From NCBI GenBank assembly GCA_010015655.1, contig ML976661.1, forward strand, positions 1,293,357 through 1,357,356: DNA of 64,000 bases. Reading direction: 5' to 3'. Below, one piece after another: positions 32,820 to 45,070 of the stretch; the stretch's first letter is position 1; each line of letters opens with the position of its first letter. The notes beneath the pieces were generated by a model. That model was not told where the DNA came from, did no database searches, and saw nothing but the letters and a program-made list of their open reading frames with translations. The position numbers were made by a program, and so were the translations under genes. This DNA is from Bimuria novae-zelandiae CBS 107.79 (taxonomy: Eukaryota > Ascomycota > Dothideomycetes > Pleosporales > Didymosphaeriaceae).

Positions 32820-34110
32820 AATATTAACTAAAGATCCTAAAGCCCGAACCCTATACTAGAAAAGGTTACCTAGGAACGTTTCTAATATAGATAGAACTAT
32901 TTATCTACTATAACCTAGAAAGGTTTAATATAAAATAAGATAAGATCCTAGTCACCTGCATAAATATATAGGACAAGATAGCTATATAGGCTAGATTAAT
33001 AATTAATAACTTCCCTTAGAATAGTAAACTAGATGATTATAATTTAAACGCTACTAAGAATATTTTTAAAAACTAAAAGTCCTTTTATAAGGCTAAAAAA
33101 GGAATATTTAGTATAATTAATAAAAAGTATTAAGCTAAGATACGTCTTTAACGCCTACGTTAAGAAAAATTAGTAGTACTTTACACTTTAGAGTTTAAAT
33201 AGATAGTAGCGGAATTTAATAAATAAGAAAAGGCTCTATTTATAATCGCCTACTATAATAGGCTAAAGGAATTAGTTAAAGATAAACTAGTCTACTAAAG
33301 AAAAGCAGATAATCTAGAAGAGCTTATAAATAATACTATTAAAGTAGATAATCGCCTATATAAGCACAAGCTAGAGAAACAGCATAGTACCTAGCTAATT
33401 ACTAGAAAAGAGACTAGATCCAGGCCCGCAGGAAGAGACAGGGACGGAGACGTTATTATAACTAATAAAGCCCGATGGTAAAAAACGAAAAACGGCAGGG
33501 GAAAGCAGCCGTACAAACCTAAGAAGGGCTATTAGGGTCGAAGCAGCATCTTGTAGGAAGAGCGAAAATAAAGGTTTAAAAACAAGACCTGCCTCTAATG
33601 CGGCAAGCAAGGACACTTCGCCAAGGACTATAAAGGTCAGGAGACCAAGGTCAATACGACCAACCTCCTACAAGTAGCCATGACCACCCTTACGCCGGCA
33701 GAAGCCGACGAGGTGGACCTCACGCAGGAAATCCCAGAACCAATAGAGAAAGAGGAGGAACGGAAAACCCTCCCTAAATACCAGATCTTCTAGCGACTGG
33801 CAAACGACACCTGCTAGATATATAGTAGTACCCTGCACCACTTATCTCAGTGTAAGGCAAAAGTAGTCGTCCAAGGGGCACACGCATGGGATGCCTATTG
33901 GCTGGCTAAGAAACTACAAGGACCCCTAAAGTATTTCGTACGCCAGATTATAGTATTAGAATAATATAAACACGCTAAATAGTAGCAATGCACACGGAAA
34001 GGATACTAATAGCACTCTAAGGCCTAGGTTAAGGCCTTTTATTTCCTAGGAGGCTTAAAGCACTATAAACTAAAAAAAAGCTAGTATAGTCTGCTTAATA
34101 ACTACTATAA
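32820..34110 (+). pseudogene. Gypsy gag with zinc knuckle and start of pol, RIP-mutated
   Basis: The decayed frame carries a zinc knuckle at 33590-33634: Cys-Leu-stop-Cys-Gly-Lys-Gln-Gly-His, then FAKD and Tyr in place of the last Cys. A protease-linker part follows (VAMTTLTPAEADEVDLTQEI near 33675). At 34113 the frame is cut by the copia insertion and continues at 39237. Gag would form the virus-like particle. Confidence 0.85.
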
Positions 34111-34299
34111 GCACTTTTGTCAGATGGTATAATAAGTAGATATTAATGCAACTTAATAGTATTTATTGTTTTTTTTTTATATTCTCCACTATGTTTAGTT
34201 GGTTTCGGATATTTTGCTAGTGTGCCAAGCCAAGTGGTCCCTGCTCAATTATACAGATCTGACCTCACCGCAGCTTATTCTATCTGACACACCCCTTTA

Positions 34300-37200
34300 G
34301 CTTAGAAACTCTTTAAGCTGGCACTTATGCAATTATGAGGTCTTTAAGTTGCTCTTAAATCTCCTTAAGAGGCACAGTATTTGTTACCTCCTTAGTCTCT
34401 ATATTAACTAATCTAAGTTATTAGAGAAAACCCTCCCACTTGCTCTTAGAGAGCACCTTTATAAGGCCGTTAGTAATTATGTCCGCTGACTACACATGCT
34501 CCACCTTAATCCTGCCTATAGATACTTCTTGTCGGATCCAGTGGTTGTGGACGTCCACATGCCGAAGTTTGGTTTGGAGGCGGGAACCCTTCTTAGTTAC
34601 TAGGCGTATAGTTTGTTTATTATCGTACTAAATAGTGACTATGCGCGCGTCTAGTTTAATCTTAAGTTCTTAAAGCAGTCTTAAGATAAAGAGTACTTCC
34701 TTAGCTACCTAAAAGAGAGCTAGCAGCTTGGCCTTAGTAGTTAATATTATTACAGTGTCTTGTTTATTTGCTTTCTAGGCGATAAGACCGCTAAAGAGCT
34801 TAATAGCGTAACCTTAGGAGCTCTTGCGGTCTATTGTATTATTAGTAAATAATACATCGCTTGCAATCTAAAGTCTAGTGTTATCTCTAAGCTATAGGGC
34901 TCGCTGCTTTATGCTTTAAAGGTATAGGAGAACTCGGTCTACTACGTCTTAGTGCTCAGTCCCTAGGTTTAACAGAAATCGAGCTAATCGTGATGTTGCA
35001 AAGGCAATATCTAGCCTGGTAGTAACTATAGCAAAGAGTAGCAATCCAATCTTGCGTTAAAATTTATTAATCTTAGTTAGTGTTGCTAACCCTTTCCTTA
35101 GTAGTAATTTAATCGCAGCTATTGGAGTGTCATATTAAATATTTGTCTTATCTACTAGTTAGCTAATCTTGTCCAAATAGGAGGCCTATAATAGTTAAAT
35201 CTTGCGGCTTATTCAGTCCCGTACAACCTCTATGCTAAGAAACTATTAAAGGTTGTTTCCTCTAGTAAGAGTGTACTTATCTTATAAGCGTTTAATTGCT
35301 TGTTAAGCTTCTTATTCTTTGTCCTTGTAGTACGCGAGTATAATGTCGTCGACGTAGAAGAATATAATAACTCTATCTTTAATTAGGTAGCATGGCTTGT
35401 AAGGCACTGTCTAGAAGCCTAGCGCTTTAAGCGTTATCGTAAATTCTCTCTACTAGAGGAGTAGTAAAATGCAAAGGCCGTATAGTGCTTTATTTACTTA
35501 TAATATTGTTCTAGGCTTCTAATAACCCTAAGGCATTCTCATGTACACCTCTTAATCTATTATTGCGTAAATAAAAGCGTTGGTGACGTCGTACTGCGTG
35601 AGCTCTATATCATAGTAAGCTGCTATTATCATTATTATTCGGAATAACTGGCTGGCAAGCGTGGCTGCGTAAGTATCTTACAAGGTAATATTTTATTGCT
35701 AATCGCCTTGGACGACTAGTCGCGTCTTATACTTTAGCAAGCGATAGTGCTTGTTAAGTTTATAGGTGTATACCTACATGCAGTTAAGAATCTGCTATTC
35801 TATTAGTTTAATCTTCTTTACTAGAATTTCTAATTATAATTTTATTTCTTAGTAGCTTGCAAGGTGCACTTGCTTAGCCTCTTAAAATATCTTGCCTATT
35901 AGGTAATCCTTAAGCTTAGTTCGGCACGTTGGTAGAGGTGGAAGTTAACTTTAATAGGGCTTTAAGCCTTTAGCCAGCATTCTTATTATTTTAGCCTTAT
36001 CTATAACTTCTCCTTTGTATTTTCTAACATGGCTGGCTTAGGTTCCCGCCATGAAAGCTGCTGCCTAGGGGACGGTTATAGAGGGCGCTTATTACGTTAG
36101 ACTTATTTAGTCTCTAGCTATTAACCGTGCAAGTAACGTGATAGGTAGTAGTATAGTTAGAGGAGTTAAGTAGCTATCCCTAATCTTCCTTCCTTAATAG
36201 TAGCCTGGTAGATCTGCTTTATCTTATTATTCTAACGAATCTACAGTGGCTTTATCCTTATAAAAGGAGTCTATTTGTAGTTATTAGGTAAGAGTTAGTA
36301 ACTTAATAGTTTTTACGTGCGTTGCTATTTCTTAAAGCGTGCTATGCATAAGACTATTTATAAGGTCCTTAATTTTCCTGCTAAATACTAACTCTTTGTT
36401 AAAGATAACGTCCCGGGTACTTATCACTTTGCCAAGTGACGGTATCTATATTCGGTAGATGTTTAATAATTGGTATCTAACTAGATAACCAATCTATGCC
36501 TTTGAGTTAAGACGTTGTAGGCGTGATTTGCCTTAGTAAGTATTATTAGTTATTGTAAATGCCTTGCAGCCGTACGCTTTTAAGTGTATAATGTTAGGTT
36601 TTCGTAGTGACGTGACTATCCTATTACTAAAAGCGACTCGTGTGAAGAATATCTCGTATGGTGTTTTCTAGTGATTTGCATAGTTTGGTGTTCGATTATA
36701 GAGGTATATAGTGGCTCTTGTAATCTCAGGCCATAGCTCCTAGGATAGGTTGGTATTAAGTCGCATGGCACGAGCTTTTTCCTTGTTTACACCCCCTGAG
36801 CGTTCTGCGCCTCTATTTTATAATTGTGTATCTAGTGCGGAAGGCTCCATAATTATTCCTTAGGTTATTAACCATTTCTTAACTTCTAGTTTAACTATGG
36901 CGATCTCGTTGTCTGCTTTAATAGTCTTAATAGAGATGTTGTAGTGGTTCTTAAGGAATAAGATAAATACTAAAAGGGCATTAATAATTAACTTTACTAT
37001 TTAGTAATTTATAAAGTAGAGGTCTTATTGCATGCCTAAAAACTTATTAGTAATTAGTAATTAACTCTTCTCTTTAGTAACTCCTTAGATCTCGTATGTG
37101 TGGAAGTTAATGCTAAGCCTCTCTCCAGGTCTATCTTTGTTTATTCGTGGGGCGCGGCTTATCTATTATCTAGACTTTACTCTCCCGCATAAGTTGCATT

Positions 37201-39040
37201 CTATAGTTATAATGCCTTTAACACGCACCCCTTTAGTTTGCTGCACTAGGTGTTTAATAGCCGCTGGGCCTAGGTGTTCTAGTCTTTTGTGCTATAGCAT
37301 AGCTGAGGCCTTTTACAGTCCTTTTTTGATTCTTGTAGTGATCTTGTGTGTGTGATATGTGGCAGGTGGTAGCGGATTATATTCTAGCACCTACTGTCTA
37401 AATATCTTAATTATAATTCTAATGGCTCTGTTCTTAGCTCCTCGGAGAGTGGTTAGGTCTATTTGTGTATCCTACTAGATCCCTTTGTGCCTTAATAGTT
37501 GGAATAACACTAAGTTATATAATAGGTCTAGGCAAATAGCTATATCTTGCAAGATTAATTTTGTTGTTCTAGTGTTGTTTTTTAGAGTAAGGTCAATAGA
37601 CCCATATCCTCTAATCCACACTTTGGAATTTCCGGCCTATATATAGTTTCCGGGCAGTGGTAGTCGGAAACTATAGATGCGATTAGGGTTATTAGTGATA
37701 TGGCAGGTTAATCCTAAGTTAAGGATAAACAACTTTTATAGTAGATAGTTAGTAGCATCTCTCTTTCTTGCTGCTAAGTTAAAAGCTGCTTTAGTAGTAG
37801 CAATTCTCTAGCCCTCTAGTTAATCTTTAAGGATCTCGGGCGTTAGAGTGTGCGATTGTTTCGTAATTAGTGTTCTTAATTAGGTCCTGCTTTGTCCGCA
37901 GATTAGCCCCTGGAACGTTACGTCTTTCTTACGCTTAAATTATATGAGCTCGCTGATAGTCTCGTTTGGTTTCCACCATTTAGAAGCCTTGTCTGGATTG
38001 ACATAATAGCAGTCCCTTATACTATGGCGTTGTTTACATGCAGGGTATTTTGCTCCTCTTATAATAGTAGGCTCTAAATCTGCAAGTTGTTTAAGCGTGG
38101 TGGTTTTCCTGCCCGCTATACATTAATTACGAGGTCTACCCTAGTTTTGTTTTAATAACGCGCTTTTGGTAGGATAGGCGTCCCTATCGTTACCCTAAGT
38201 AGGTGCACTACCTTTAGCGAAAAATAATGCATTATTAGACACAAATGCTTTGTGTTTCCCTAATCTAAGGGGATAATTTATTATTATGTGTTCTTAGAAG
38301 CGTTGTATTATCTCTTTTTAATTTATGCTAGTTACGAATCGACTATTATCTTGAAAATTCGTAGACTATATGGGAGCAACCTTGTTTACGGCATCTATAA
38401 AGTCTTTTGTAATTATATTAATTTATAATAGCTTAGCAAGTTAAAAGGCTTCTGCTTTTGCAGCTGCTTCGTTATACTTAGCTAGCTAAGTATCCTATTG
38501 TTAAGGGCTTCTTATTAGCTTAAGTGCCGCACGGTATCTAGTACGTGCTTATTCTCGTTCGAGTTAGTCGCTTATGCCAATTGTCTTCTGCAGATCAGTA
38601 ATCCACTATTATAGTAGCTTGTCTGGCAGGTAACATGTGCGTAGTAGGTGCGGTGACATAATTAATTAGATAAACGCAACAATGTGCTAAAGGCTTAATT
38701 ACTCCTTCTTATATTCGTGTCGATTGCTCTTATATTACTTAAAGAGGATCTTGTAGTATTTAAGGTCTTCTTTAAAAGCCTTTTAGCCTCTAGCTAATAG
38801 TTTAGTTAGTCTTGTTAGGACTTTAATATTCGCGGCTGGCGCGTAGTTAGTAACGACTAGAGCCCTTATTAGCAGCGGTTTCGGGGTTAATAGCGTAGTT
38901 AAATTTGGATTAACTTTATCTTAAATGTTATGTACTACGCATCTTGCCTAGAGTTGTGTTCTCCACCCCCTGTGGTCTACGGAGGTGTTCAGGTGTACCG
39001 TAGAATCGCGGTTTGAGAGTTGCGCCATATTGTATCAGTC
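34300..39040 (-). pseudogene. Copia gag-pol polyprotein of the nested element
   Basis: On the minus strand, gag has a zinc knuckle near 38010-38050 (YPACKQRHSIRDC, first Cys changed to Tyr) followed by WWKP. The integrase and linker run through about 36000-37950. Reverse transcriptase carries an intact active-site box YVDD at 35345-35356, and RNase H runs to about 34400. Stops at Trp and Gln codons are frequent, so no long ORF survives. The intact YVDD contrasts with YIDN in the other copia copy. Confidence 0.87.
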
Positions 39041-39045
39041 GGGGC

Positions 39046-39060
39046 AGTGAGACTCTTAAT
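39046..39060 (-). promoter_or_regulatory. Primer-binding site of nested copia element
   Basis: On the minus strand ATTAAGAGTCTCACT directly follows the 5' LTR (39061-39231). It is identical to the site at 13645-13659 and complementary to the anticodon arm of tRNA-Lys(CUU). Confidence 0.7.
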
Positions 39061-39236
39061 TATTAGATCGTATAATAAGTAGATGTTAATGCAACTTAAT
39101 AGTATTTATTATTTTTTTTTATATTCTCTACTATGTTTAGTTGGTTTCGGATATTTTGCTAGTGTGCCAAGCCAAGTGGTCCCTGCTCGATTGTACAGAT
39201 CTGACCTCACCGCAGCTTATTCTATCTGACAACTTT

Positions 39237-42200
39237 TTAGTCTATTAGGCTAAGCACTATAAATAGAATAGCTAGTATTAATATTTTAATATTACCTGCG
39301 AACTATATAGATAATAAAAGTTTAAGATAAGCTAGTTCCCTTAAGGCCTAGACCCTTAAGACACTAACATAATAATAGAAAGCACGTAGCTAGGAAAAAA
39401 CGTAAACTATCTAATAATTAAATAAAATTAATATAGCCTGTAGTGCTTTATACATTTAAGCCTATAAGAGGAGGTAGCTTCCTTTAATAACTACCTAAAA
39501 TATAGTATATTAGCCTAGAATAAATGCCTTACTCTAAATTACCCGTAGCATAGGAATTAAGGAGTATATAAATTTAATAAGATTAGGGAGACCTATACAC
39601 TATGTTAATAATAATATAAGTAGTATAAGATTAAAGAAGTCTTAAAGCTAGCCTAGCTTAAAGGATAAATCTAAAAGGCAGAAGCCTTATAGAAGGTCTA
39701 AGACAAGTCTAAGGACTTAAAAAACTAGATTATTACTAAATAATAAGCCATACTAGTAATAATATAATTATTATAGCTTATTAAGTAAACACTCGCCAAG
39801 TTAAAAAATACTTAATTAAGAATATTATAGTGCACGGGCATCGTGTTATAGCACTTATTAACTTAAGAGTAGACGTATATCTAATTACCCTACGAGTAGT
39901 TAAAAAATATAATATACTATATTATAATAAGAGGACACCGCTGTAGATAGGACTTATAAATAAAACTTAGTTATAAGGATACGGTGATAGTTGGCTACGC
40001 CTTAAGACAGCGCTAGTATAAGTTAATATAAAAGGCCTAAAGAGCTAACATGTTTTTACTATCGCAGAGATAAGAGACATTAAAGCTATTATAAGATATA
40101 AATAGCTAGAATAACATAATTTAAAAATAAACTAAATTAAATAAATAATCCTTTCTTAAAATCTACTAGTAATAGCTTAGGTGAGCCCTGGCGGAAGGGA
40201 AACTCTCTAGAAACTTTAGGTAAAAAAGGGGAACTAAATATCTAAAATATAAGAAATATTAGTATATAAGATAGATAGGATTTTAAAATAACACCTAGGA
40301 CAGGTACACTATATATAGGTCTAAGAGGCTAAAATAGTTCTTAATAACCTAGGTCTACTAGGAGAATATAAAGAATTTATAGACCTATTTAAAGAGCACG
40401 ACGAGACTATCCTGCCTAAATATAAGGAGTAGGATTATAAAATACTACTAGTAAAAGAAGCTAAGCTATAGCTAGAGTGCCTAAGGCCCCTTACCTATAA
40501 ATAAGAAAAAGAGTTAAAGGAGCTAATATAAAAGAATCTACGCTTAGGGAAGTTAAGACCTAGTTAGAGCCTTATAGCCTTCCCTATACTCTTTATTTAA
40601 AAAAAGGATAGTAGGCTACGATTTTATATAAATTATAAATAGCTAAACGCCGTGATAGTTAAAAACTACTACCTATTACTACTAATAATAGAGCTTATGG
40701 ATTGACTCTGAGGAGCTTAGTTTACAAAATTTAACGTCTAAGATAGATTCTATAGGATTTAAATAGTAAAAAGCTATAAGAAGAAGATAGCTTCCCGCAC
40801 GTAATATAGCTTTTTTAAATATATAGTTATGCTAATAGGGCTAACTAACGCACTAGTAACCTTTTAGGAGCTTATAAATTAAGTATTATATAAATACTTT
40901 AACGTATTCTACACAGTATACCTTAATAACATATTAATATACTTAAGCGGAACTTTAGAAGAACATAAGGAAAATGTTCGCAAGGTATTATAAAAACTAT
41001 AAGAGTATAGATTGCTCCTACATCCTAAGAAATATAAATTCCACGTTATAGAAACAGAATATCTAGGATTTGTAATATCCCGGAAGGGTATTAAGATAGA
41101 CCTAATAAAGATCACGATAATAGAAGAATAGCTACTACTAAAATTAGTAAAAAATATTTAATCCTTTTTAGGCTTTACTAACTTCTACTATAAATTTATT
41201 AGGAACTACTTAAAAGTCACCGCTCTACTAACGGAACTTATAAAGACAGGAAAATAGCGCCCTCTATAAAAAGTAAAGAAGGAAGCTTTTAAATAACTAA
41301 AACGCCTATTCCTAATAGCACCCCTACTATAAATATATAACCCTAAGTGGCAACATTATATCTACACGAACGCATTAGATTATGCGTTAAGGGCTGTACT
41401 ATTATAAGAATATAATAATAAGAAATAGTGACTAGTCTTCTATTACGTAAGAAAGCTTTTAGGAGTAGAACTTAACTATAAGATCTATAATAAAGAACTA
41501 TTAGTAATTATTAACTACTTTAAGTAATAAAAATATAACTTAAAGAAGTAAAATACTAGATAAAAGTATTTTTAAATTATTTTAATTTTACGCGCTTTAC
41601 AACGACTAAAAACCTTAATTAATAATAGGCTAGATAGTTAAAATAGATAGTAGAATTTAACTTTTATATTACGTATTTACTAAGGAATATAAGCGCTATA
41701 GAAAACGCACTTAGTAGATATTTAGATCTTATAGAAGAAAATAATAGTAGTAATTATATCGCAATCTTAACCTACGCAAAGGATAGAACCCTTTACTATA
41801 ATAAGATATAGCTTACGCCAGCACTAGAGGTGCGACACGTAGACTTTACCTATTATAGACTAGCTATAGATAGGATATAGAATTACAATAGGCTTATAGA
41901 CAAGGATTACTAAGCGTATAATTTTTACTAAGCTATAAAATTAACAGCACAAGACTATTAAAATTATATTTAAATTAGTGAGTAAGTAGCTCTATTGTTA
42001 ATTAAGAAGTTACACGAAGATAAGGACTAGGAACACCTAAAGATTACTAAAATAACGCGTTAAATTATAAATAAATATACTATCCTTAGGCTACGCTAGG
42101 TAGTATAAAGGTTCTAGGTAACTATTTAGCCTATTATAAGAATAAGCCTAAGAGACATAAGCCCTATAGCCTCTTATAGCTACTAAAGCTACCCCTAAGG

Positions 42201-43215
42201 CTATAGTCTAGTGTAACTATAGACTTTATTATAAAGTTACTAGTATTACTAGTACTAGGGAATAAGGATCTCTATAACTTAATCTTAGTTATAATCTATT
42301 AACTTACTAAGGAGTTAAGATTTATGCTAATTAAGGACGCTATATTAGCAAAAGAACTAACTTATATAGTAAAATAAGAACTAATATTATAGGTTAGACA
42401 ACTTAACAAGTTTATTATAAACAGGGCTAAGATATTTACATTATGATATTAGACTACGTTTATAGCTAAATTAGGGATTAAGTATAAGCTCACAACGAGC
42501 TTCCACCCTAAGATAGATAGTTAAACTAAGCGAATAAACTAAATATTAAATAATACCTGTAGATGTATATAAATAAGCTATAAAATAATTAGGTTAAGCT
42601 ATTGCTAATAGCCTAGCTAGCATACAATAGCACAAGATCGGCGACTATAGGGTACTCGCCATACTACGCCAACCATGGATGTGAGCCGACGACTCACCAG
42701 GATCTGTTGGATATTTAGAGTATTGCGAAAAGCGCAGCCAATAAAGCCAACCTTATACAAGATCTACACAAGACGCTATATAAAAATATTACGTAATAAA
42801 ATAAGTAAATAGCGCGACAGGCAAATAAGAAAAAGATTAAAGGACTAATTTTTAAAAAGGGGGATAGAGTCCTCCTTTTATAAAAAAATTTTAAGATAAA
42901 AAAGCTAAGTAAAAAGTTAAATTACCTTCGTATAGAACTATTTAAGGTTTAAGAGGTTAAAGGACTAGTTAATTTTAAACTATAGTGTCTGCACAGCCTC
43001 GCCTTCCGCACTAAGGGAACTGTGTAACCCTATCATACCCCTGTACCCCCTCACTTCTAGTTAACCTGATACTGTACCGAAACCCCTTCGCCTCCACACC
43101 ACCTGGTACTCTATCACATCCACAAGAACTGGAAGGAAGGTATATAGAACTATCATAGCACACACACAAGACAAGACAGACACCAGATACCAAAGACAGA
43201 GAGTTACTTGTTTAT
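39237..43215 (+). pseudogene. Gypsy pol (protease, RT, RNase H, integrase), RIP-mutated
   Basis: This continues the interrupted gypsy. The protease-like part lies near 39830-40100. Reverse transcriptase (about 40560-41200) carries the box YLNN at 40919-40930 where the family has YLDD, so both catalytic Asp are lost by G-to-A change. RFYINYK replaces RFxVDYR near 40620. RNase H lies near 41300-41530, and the integrase from about 41800 to the TTYSPYYANHG-like segment near 42650. The C-terminal tail ends near 43110 with HPLVLYHIHKNW-like residues. Islands at about 42640-42760 and 43000-43210 keep near-normal composition. No chromodomain was recognised. Confidence 0.87.
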
Positions 43216-44196
43216 TCCTTGCTACCTGTGAACCGACATATAGTTACCTATAGATATATATATACACCTAGTTTTCTATAAGTCCTTATAAGAACTAGCA
43301 CCGCTAGACGCCGAACTAGAAATATAACTTAAATTTAAGGACAAGGAGTATAAGATTAAAGTAATTAAAAATCTATAAAGAGTTAGGCCTTAGTATAAGT
43401 ATCTAGTAAAATAGGAAGGATGGCCAGAAAACCATAATATATAGGAACTAGTATAAAACCTCACGAACTATAAGACAGCGCTAGAGAATTTCCACGCGGA
43501 GTATTTAGAGGTCCCACAGCCAAATTAGCTAAGAATTTGAAAAAATTAAAAGACGTAAAAGAGTTAAAAGGAGTAAATAAGTTAGCCTATAACTAGCCTA
43601 AGTTAGATATAGGTAATAATAGTAAAGATAGAACAAGGGCGCCGGCGTCTATACTTTTAAAAGAAGAAAGGTCTAGAATCCTAGCCTTACGCTTAAGATA
43701 CTTTAACTTCTTTATTAATATAATTTCTTTTAACTCGCGACAACGCTCCTTTTTTTAAATATTAAATAACTTTTACTCTTTTTAAGCTAGTTCCTCCTTT
43801 AAATAAGAGATATTATCTTAAAAATAGCGTTACTTTACCTTTATCTCCTAACGCTTAGTCCGCGTTAAAACTAGACTATATTAGACTTTTACCTAAATAT
43901 AATAAGCGCAGAAACTAGTAAATAACTCTACTATATACTTTAGCCCCTTCTTTTTATAATAACTATATAAAGTTAGCATCTCCACGCCCGCGTCTAGAAT
44001 AGTTTTTATTTAGTCTTAGTAACGTTAGTTAAAAGACGTTATTAGGACTTTAGGTATAGTTAGGCAAGTAGTAAAAAAGGTATAAAGTAAACTTATAATA
44101 AAGGCTTTAATAGCTACTTATACGCGCGCACGCTAGCGCCGCTATATAATTATAAAATAATAAGTATTAGGATAATTACTTTAAGAAGGGGGATAA
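43216..44196. other. Gypsy 3' interior, AT-rich
   Basis: The sequence between the integrase tail and the 3' LTR is strongly AT-rich. It ends in a purine-rich tract (AAGAAGGGGGATAA, about 44183-44196) suited to plus-strand priming. I could not assign the degraded coding segments around 43300-43680. Confidence 0.5.
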
Positions 44197-44673
44197 TATT
44201 ATAAGCTTAGAGGACCTAAATAGTAACATAACTATAAATAAAGATAAATAAAGGGAGGTAAAAAAGGTTATACTATAACTAGCCTATAAGGACTTACAGG
44301 GTTGCTTATATTAGCTAGGATTACGTAACTTTAATCTAATAGTAGCTCTAGATTAAGGTAATCCGCTAAGAGCTTCGAACTATAGTAATCCGCTAAGGGG
44401 GCTGGATTAACTAAAGATAGAGGAAGAAATAGACTAGTATATAGTGTAGTAGATTCTTTTATATTATTTCCTTTCTTATAGTTAACTTACATATCTTCTG
44501 TGCGAGTACGTTCTCCTATATAGAGTAATAGTTATTTTATTTTATTATAAAATTAAATTATCTAGCCTCGCACTAAGTGTTGTATTAACTTATACTATTA
44601 AATAATCTATAAAGCACTACGATATCTTACCGCCCTAACCCGGATCGGAACAAGGTGTGAGCGCCTCATAACA
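44197..44673 (+). repeat. 3' LTR of the gypsy element
   Basis: The LTR begins TATTATAAGC (TGTTACGAGC after RIP) and ends CATAACA. It has the same length as the 5' LTR and differs from it almost only by C/T and G/A changes. Confidence 0.9.
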
Positions 44674-45070
44674 CTTATTTATAGTAGCCCTAAACAATAA
44701 GACCTTATAAGAGGCGCTAGATGCGAGCCCTATAAATAACTTTAAAGAAATTAATTAATTGCGTTTATATAAGTATATAAAGCTACTCTTATTATAGAAG
44801 TAACGTAAGAGCTAGATCTATTAGTATAACCATTGCGTTGCGCTGCTAAAGAACCTAAGTATGCTATATTTTATATACTATTACTACTATAAGCATAAGT
44901 ATATAAATACTAGCAGTAAGATATATAAAATAACGCCCTTAACGTTATTAGTATAATTATACTTAAAGCTACTTAAGCGCGGCTATAGCTATAATAAGTT
45001 AATTATTACTATAAAACTTACTTAGCTATAATACTTATTTAAGGTTTATAATAATAGCGTTTTATAAAAG
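44674..45070 (+). pseudogene. Right part of the split ORF, BED-finger-like segment
   Basis: This resumes the ORF interrupted at 32173. It reads S-stop-IY-stop-YNHCVALLKNLSMLYF, then IYYYYKHKY. With Trp restored at stops this pattern resembles the SWIW..HG...C..C..H start of BED fingers in fungal hAT transposases; the finger cysteines would be mutated. The repeat ends near 45070, where GC-rich sequence begins. The assignment is tentative. Confidence 0.37.

Larger units (their letters stand above)
34118..39231 (-). mobile_element. Complete Ty1/copia retrotransposon nested in gypsy
   Basis: A 5.1-kb element on the minus strand with LTRs at 34118-34289 (172 bp) and 39061-39231 (171 bp). Perfect 5-bp target duplications ACTTT lie at 34113-34117 and 39232-39236. 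On the minus strand each LTR starts TGTCAGATAGAATAAGC; the 3' copy ends ATCTGACA. The purine tract (AAAGGGGTG) lies at 34290-34298. The primer site equals that of the element at 13277. It is less mutated than its gypsy host, which fits its younger age. Confidence 0.95.
32174..44673 (+). mobile_element. Ty3/gypsy retrotransposon split by a nested copia element
   Basis: Two LTRs of exactly 477 bp (32174-32650 and 44197-44673) flank a gag-pol interior. The flanking 5-mers are CTTTT (32169-32173) and CTTAT (44674-44678), one mismatch apart. Removing the copia element (34118-39231 plus one ACTTT copy) leaves about 7.4 kb, a usual gypsy length. The element interrupts an older ORF. It is heavily RIP-mutated except for short GC-rich islands near 42640-42760 and 43000-43210. 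Confidence 0.9.
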
